64,000 nt of DNA. Source: Diadema setosum. Taxonomy: Eukaryota; Echinodermata; Echinoidea; Diadematoida; Diadematidae. The notes beneath the pieces are model-generated. The model saw only the letters and a list, made by a program, of their open reading frames with translations. It was not told where the DNA came from and made no database searches. Below, piece after piece: positions 58,517-64,000 of this stretch (its first letter is position 1; every line of letters begins with the position of its first letter). The stretch lies in NCBI RefSeq assembly GCF_964275005.1, contig NC_092697.1, positions 18,502,638 through 18,566,637 on the forward strand, in the 5' to 3' direction. A program made the translations under genes and the position numbers.

Positions 58517-59416
58517 GGAAAGTAGATTTCAAGGTTATTGGGAATACGAAAATACCAAAGTTAGGTGTAACATTTTGCATCAGTTTTGTAGAAAAAAAAA
58601 AAAGAAGATAAATATTACATTTCATTCTTACTAATCGCAATTTGAGTTTGATCTTTATATCAAGATTGATATTTGCAATAAAATCACAATCGCAAGTTTG
58701 GCATGTAAAATTAATTTTCTATCCCAGGGTTTATTTGAAGACGGGGCGCGGCCCAATCAATGGTTCAGAGAAGCCTTGGTTTGAATGTCGCCATCTTTTG
58801 GCTGTATCGGTAAAGTTTGAAAGCCAATTTGATGAGAAGGATTGACATTTTCTAGTCTAATTACTCTTTAAAGTTTGAAGTACCCATGTTCTTACCATAT
58901 TACAAATTTAAAATCAGTAAAACTTGAATATTTTCCATAAAATTGATGGAAACATGAAATAGATTTATATATGAAATATATTGAAATTACTTTTCCATGT
59001 ATCAAGACGGCAGATGTACTGTACGTAGGACCCTATGTATCTTGTACAGTTTTATACTCGCTGCCGGGTGCCCTACGTATTGAAGCGAAGGACACATTAA
59101 TCATATCGCATACACACACAGTCTTGTGTACACGTAAACACTGAAGACAGTGTATGCTGCTCATTCTCGTTGCTGCTTAACCTTTTTCCGACTGGGGTCT
59201 GCAAAGCTTGCGGAAGATCCCGGTTTACTGGCCGCTCGATGTATCATTACCGGTACATGAAGTGTACATTTAATTATAGGAATCACTTGTCGGAGCCAGC
59301 TCAACGAATCGTACCGTAGATCTCGAAGCTGGTGTTGTTGATAACTTATACGCCTCCCGGATCGCGATCGTCAATTTACTCTTCAGTCTGCTGCCCTATC
59401 TTTCCCAATGCCTAGA

Positions 59417-59455
59417 ATGGCAGATGATGAGTTATGTGATAGTTTGCTAATATGG
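59417..59455 (+). CDS. Putative first coding exon of a HOOK-family dynein adaptor
   Basis: An ATG in strong context (A at -3, G at +4) gives MADDELCDSLLIW and ends at a good donor TGG|GTATGT. This matches the start of HOOK proteins (human HOOK1 has LCDSLMIWLQTF), and the exon ends just before the conserved Leu-Gln-Thr-Phe. HOOK proteins link cargo to dynein-dynactin through an N-terminal HOOK domain followed by long coiled coils (family knowledge). The upstream 350 bp has more CpG than most of the window, as expected for a promoter and 5' UTR. No exon starting LQTF is seen before 64000, so intron 1 would exceed 4.5 kb. Only 13 residues support the call, so it is tentative. Confidence 0.55.
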
Positions 59456-59810
59456 GTATGTATGAAAAAGGCCCTTGTTTCTGTAAGAGCAGTCTTTTGT
59501 CGATGTAATTATGATTCAGTCATTCACGTTGACTGTACTATTTGCCGGTAGTTGGCCGACTATTTTTTTCACAGATGTCAGCATGATGTTAACACTGCAC
59601 TGTAAAACTATGCCGGTGCGGTACTCGAGTCCAGTTGTGACATGAGATCCGCTGAACTAACGTTAGATCTATGCCGTGTGCGTTCTGCCGTTGATGTAAA
59701 CTTGCTGTTTTGATGTATTTTTACAGTGTAGCCTCTACATACGAGAGCTAGCTAGGTCTGCTTGATGAGCCCTATGAAATAGTTGGCAATTGTGCACTTT
59801 ACAGCCCTCT

Positions 59811-61770
59811 AGAGTCGGGGCACCAGTTTGCTGCAGGGGTCCAGTTTGCGGCACCCCTACTGCCCTAGGAATATCTAACCATTGCTAGGAACCTAACCAT
59901 ATCTTCAAAAGTAGGAAGGGTTTTTTTTTTCTATATTGTTTTATTTGAAGAACAACTGAAGAGCTTTCTTTTGATACCAGAATCATGAAATAACTTGGAT
60001 GATGGCCTTCATAATTGTAATTTAAACCGTCTGTGTCACGCTGTTTTTAGGCAGTGTATACAACCACACGCGTGTCTTTACCATCCAGCCACACGAGTGT
60101 GGTTGTAGCCATGGCCCGAGTCGCTGGATACAGCCACACTCATGTGTATCTACACGTCTACACGTTACACATAACACACGGAGAAGATGATCGCCGTGCG
60201 TGCGTGCGTGTCAAGCACATGAACACCACACAACCAGCTAGTTACTAAATTGGCAAAGCGATGAAAGTAACCTCATTTTCATACCTTCTGATATTGTTTT
60301 CTTACATATATTTTTTTTTTAGCTCCATTCTCATCGTGTTTGCTTGATACGATGGGTTAAGCATTAATAGCAAAGTTACAACTGCCGCTAAATTGGGGGA
60401 CTTCGAATTGACATCGCTAGACTGCAGCTGGTGGTGGGTCCTACATCGTGACTTCGGGTGCTAGCGATCGCCCAGCGCAGCTGCAGCCTAGCCAGTGCAG
60501 TTGTGCCACCCGCGCCCGCCCCAGCAGGCCGCCCCAGCAGGGACCTGCGCCCCCCGGCTGCCTGTGTACGCTAGGTGCACGATTTGCGAGTACCCAAACG
60601 AACGAAGGTGAAGTCTCAATAACGACGCGATGCATGATCAATCGTAAATCAAAGTCCAAAATCAATTGTAACTTTGCTATTGATTTTAAATTCATCTTAT
60701 CAAATAAAGAAAATGAGAATAAAGCTTAAAATGAAAAAAAGTAAATTTGTTTAGATGGCGAGATAATATTAAATGAGGTTAAAGGAGGTAGGTTCATCGC
60801 TTTGTGGTGGTAAATTTTACATCATATCGCGTGTTGTATGTGGCCACACACACTTGCACACAGCGTGTTCCCCGCTACGCAATACAGTATAAAGCTCCGT
60901 GTGTGTGGATATGTACATTTGAATACACACGAGTGTGGCTGTATCCAGCGACTCAAGCCATGGCTACAACCACACTCGTGTGGCTGGATGGTAAAGACAC
61001 ACACGTGTGGTTGTATACACTGCCTTTTAAAAAAGTAGGGCCTATGACTTTCTCAACAAAATGTTAAGATTTTGTTCTGTTGCGAAGCAACCACCATCAT
61101 CCCTTGTTTGTATCTTTATACAAAATCTTACTATGGAAAGAGACCTGGCATGGTAAGGATTCCTCGTGTAACTGTGTTAAATATTCTAAAATTAATTTCC
61201 TTTGTCAGTTTTGAGGATTGCAACAGTGACCAAAATGTCGGGGATGGGTCCGGTTTGCGGCACCCCTATGGGATTTACACAAATAGAGTTCTAGAGTCGG
61301 GGCACCAGTTTGCTGCAGGGGTCCAGTTTGCGGCACCCCTAGGAATATCTAACCATATGTCCATATCTTCAAAAGTAGATCAGAAGGGTATTTTTATTGC
61401 CAAATAGTTTTATTTGAAGAGCAACTGAAGAGCTTTCTTTTGATACCAGAATCATGAAATAACTCGGATGATGGCCTTCATGATTCTAATTTAAACCATC
61501 TGTGTCACATTGTTTTTAAAAAAGTATGACTTTCTTAACAAACGTTAAGATTTTGTTCTGTTGCCAGGCAACCACCATCATCCCTTGTTTGTATCTTTAT
61601 GCAAAATCTTACTATGAAAAGAGGCCTGGCATGGTAAGGATTCCTTGTGTAGCTGTGTTAAATATTCTAAAATTCATTTCCTTTGTCAGTTTTGAGGATT
61701 GCAACAGTGACCAAAATGTCGGGGATGGGTCCGGTTTGCGGCACCCCTATGGGATTTATACACATCTATA
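59811..61770. repeat. Tandem repeat of about 480 bp, two units, the first interrupted
   Basis: Unit 1 runs 59811-60049 and resumes 61025-61290. Unit 2 runs 61291-61770. Both share AGTCGGGGCACCAGTTTGCT, TTTGAAGAGCAACTGAAGAG (with small changes) and GGCATGGTAAGGATTCC, ending in GGGTCCGGTTTGCGGCACCC. Related inverted words (GCAAACCGGGTCC, GCAAACTGGGTCC) at about 61976 and 62165 suggest the whole block to about 62180 is one decayed element. Confidence 0.8.
60050..61024. mobile_element. Long-TIR element with 5-bp TTTTA duplication, 975 bp
   Basis: Ends GGCAGTGTATACAACCACAC and its inverse; inverted arms of roughly 90 bp include GTCTTTACCATCCAGCCACA and CACTCGTGTGG-type palindromes. It is flanked by TTTTA at 60045-60049 and 61025-61029. 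The interior is GC-rich near 60455-60570. No transposase was recognised. The superfamily is open: few TIR transposons make 5-bp duplications. Confidence 0.85.
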
Positions 61771-64000
61771 GCGCTATTTTACATGTGAAAATGGGTGGAA
61801 ATTGATGATATACTATGCGATCTTGAAAAACTATGAAATCGTGAAGGATCGAGATATTGAATCTAAATAGAGTGTTCTAACAAGCTGAAAACTGGTTGGA
61901 CCATCAAAAAATATTTGGTTTTTGCAAAATTTTAATGTTTGAAGAAATCAGGGGACATTTTTGTGTGGGGTGCTGCAAACCGGGTCCTCTTGGTGGTTGC
62001 AAATTTTCTGCATAAAATTGATTATTATGACTAGGTAATTGTCCATCATACAAAATTGAGATGCAGAAAAAAAAGAAAAAAGAAAAAAGAAAAAAAAATA
62101 TTTAATTTCTGTTGCCCGTTTTACCAGAATACTACTCAAAACCCTTGAAAAGGCCTTAACCTGCCGCAAACTGGGTCCACTACTCTAGTGTTAAAAAGGT
62201 CTAAACCCCGCTCCTTCACACAGTAGGGTCTATACTATAGTTTTAATGTACCAGCAAACGGCTTAGATACCCTACTTTTAATAACACAGCCCTGTCGCTG
62301 TCGCTGCACTGTACACGAGTGTCGCTGGCACACGGTGACGCCGTGCGCACGGTGTCTGGTCCTGCTAACTTTTAAACTACATCTAGAATTCTATAGAACC
62401 CTAGGGACCTACATACGGTGTCTACGTTCTGTAGAATTCATACCCGTTGTGCACTTACTCATTGATCCCATGGTCTCGAAAAGATATTTTTCTATGACTC
62501 TACGAGTTCATCTCCATGCCCCCTGTTCCTTCCTTCGTTTTTCAAAACAACCTTTGCGTGGCACATTGAGCATCGGCGATATGAATATGCCTTAAAGTCG
62601 TGATGTTTCTAGCCTTTGGACAAGGCTTTTTTGCTGTGTAGTGGCGAGCAAAAGAGTTCAAGTGAAACGCGGCCAGCAGAGAGCGATCAGGTGCCACTTG
62701 ATGCACTGATCATATGCCATGGGTAGGGTAGGTCGTGTCTTTGAGTAATGTATTTTAAAGCTGCTTTGCCTCATGACAGAGGGAGAGAGAAGAATAGCCG
62801 ATGCAATTGTCATCTAAATGTCCAAGCGGCAAATTTAAAGCTCCCTATTTAGATGCCATACCTAGCCAGCACTGCGCCTGCCAACCAGACGCTGTACGAG
62901 GAACCATACACTTTCACTGTATTCACTGAGTGGAGACCCCCTTCGTAACACTAACGTTAGCTACAAGACATTGAAAATTTTTACTTTCTACCTCAACTGA
63001 CATTCATTAATTTATTGCTTGGACTCTCTATTTAGCATTACAATCCATGCATAGAGCTCTAGCCATGTACAAATGTATCAGGTAATGTCTACATGGGGGA
63101 AATTAGCATTTCTGACTGGCTGCTGCTGACTGTAAACCTGTCCATCGATGCACTATTCTATGCCTAAGTCAAAGTGCTTTGTAGCAAGCACCTCTTGTGC
63201 ATCGCATTTGGTCATCTGCTATGCACAGCAATTCTTTCTGTTAGCGTGCTGCTTGGATGTGACCTTTTAAAGTGCACAGCGATTGCCTTCCAGGGAACTT
63301 CTGCCTTACTACCAAGTTGAGAAAAGTGAACTACAGTATACAGACAGGCAATAAATCATCATTTCTTAGGCAAATTGTAAAATGTTTTTATAAGAAGCAG
63401 AAATCAACAACACCAAAACAAAGCAGAAATTATCACAATTAGATTTACATGTATGTAGGTCTGAATTATCAAACATACACTTTGTAACATCTACATAATA
63501 TGTAATTGCATTGAGTCACTGAGATTTCAATGGCTGTTGGTACAAGTATAGCGCTGTTGCAAATTGAAATCACCCTACACTACCCTTACACATGTACCTT
63601 ACTCAAACTACAAGTATGCACATACACGTACGCACACACAAATGCATGTTTGGCAAGTGGTGAGGTATTTTGCTGTACATGTATGTACATGTAAAGTATT
63701 ATACGAATATAGTTTAACTGAGGTTGAACATGTTCTCACTGACTCACTGTGTTATCATGTGCACATAAATGATGTATTTCATGGCAGTCTATGGCACACT
63801 GATGATTTGTTACCTTCATTGTTCATGATCGTCCAGCAAGCTGTTGTGTACAGTGCTTCTGCTATTGCAAAATTGATGTCAAATGAAATAAGATTTACAC
63901 ATAATGCATGTACATGTACATTGATTTATGACTACAGTACTATGAATTTCAGTGGGGAAAAGTGTGTCAGCTGAAATGATGGTCACTTTATTCAGATTTC

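Larger units (their letters stand above)
49000..59416. other. Interval between DYNLT5 and the HOOK-like exon
   Basis: Holds the DYNLT5 3' UTR (limit unknown), a CA repeat near 49276-49305, a SINE, a Helitron-like element, a CATAT satellite, a LINE relic and several MITEs. I see no protein-coding exon of a host gene. 50350-53120 and 54100-55800 contain only AT-rich sequence, short homopolymers and a possible CG-poor inverted element near 51890-52100. Confidence 0.6.
59456..64000 (+). other. Presumed intron 1 of the HOOK-like gene
   Basis: Contains the ~480-bp tandem repeat block and the inverted-repeat element at 60050-61024. 62200-64000 has no recognisable exon; a long open frame at 63564-63974 lacks any family resemblance and is rich in CA and TG words. 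Confidence 0.45.

Noticed and set aside
63564-63974. 136-codon plus-strand open frame at the right edge
   Set aside because: Composition follows CA/TG-rich sequence, with no splice-site context or recognisable domain, and it does not resemble HOOK.
1-64000. CRISPR arrays, rRNA genes, bacterial operons, virus-derived elements
   Set aside because: None seen. The window is animal nuclear DNA, and all repeats fit DNA transposons, Helitron-like elements, a SINE, a LINE or simple repeats.

Overview
The window looks like the nuclear genome of an invertebrate animal: AT-rich, intron-rich and crowded with short non-autonomous DNA transposons, Helitron-like elements, a tRNA-derived SINE and a decayed LINE. 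The repeat families resemble ones I associate with echinoderms, especially sea urchins. That placement is inference, and another marine invertebrate is possible.

Three host genes can be supported. (1) The 5' part of RIC1 (RAB6A-GEF subunit) lies on the minus strand from 42335 down to 635. Ten exons with correct splice sites and phases join into 359 codons with no stop, and the gene runs off the left edge. (2) A complete DYNLT5/TCTEX1D1 gene (Tctex1-type dynein light chain) lies on the plus strand. It has three coding exons between 46102 and 48999 and encodes 178 residues. (3) A 13-codon first coding exon at 59417-59455 (plus) resembles the N-terminus of a HOOK dynein adaptor. The rest of that gene would lie beyond the right edge.

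Layout: 1-42335 is RIC1, nearly all intron, with a first intron of 13.1 kb. 42336-46101 is the divergent interval between RIC1 and DYNLT5. 49000-59416 is intergenic, with a SINE, a Helitron-like element, a pentanucleotide satellite and a LINE relic. 59456-64000 is the presumed first intron of the HOOK-like gene and holds a tandem repeat broken by a 975-bp inverted-repeat element.

The most interesting structure is a set of Helitron/Helentron-like elements: 15220-16243, 30302-31490, 31827-33234 and 53128-54092. They share one plan: a hairpin at one end, and at the other an inverted copy of its arm, then a second short hairpin, then CTAG or CTTG followed by TT. The 3' hairpin stems differ in sequence but stay paired. 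Their interiors are tandem arrays. Two carry 13 matches or near matches to the RFX X-box, spaced about 130-175 bp, and a third carries four AGGTCA-type DR1 nuclear-receptor sites spaced about 140 bp. Also notable are a TTAA-flanked MITE ending 8 bp from a RIC1 splice donor, a three-level nest of transposons at 38.7-40.7 kb, and an insertion at 60050-61024 whose empty site is preserved nearby.
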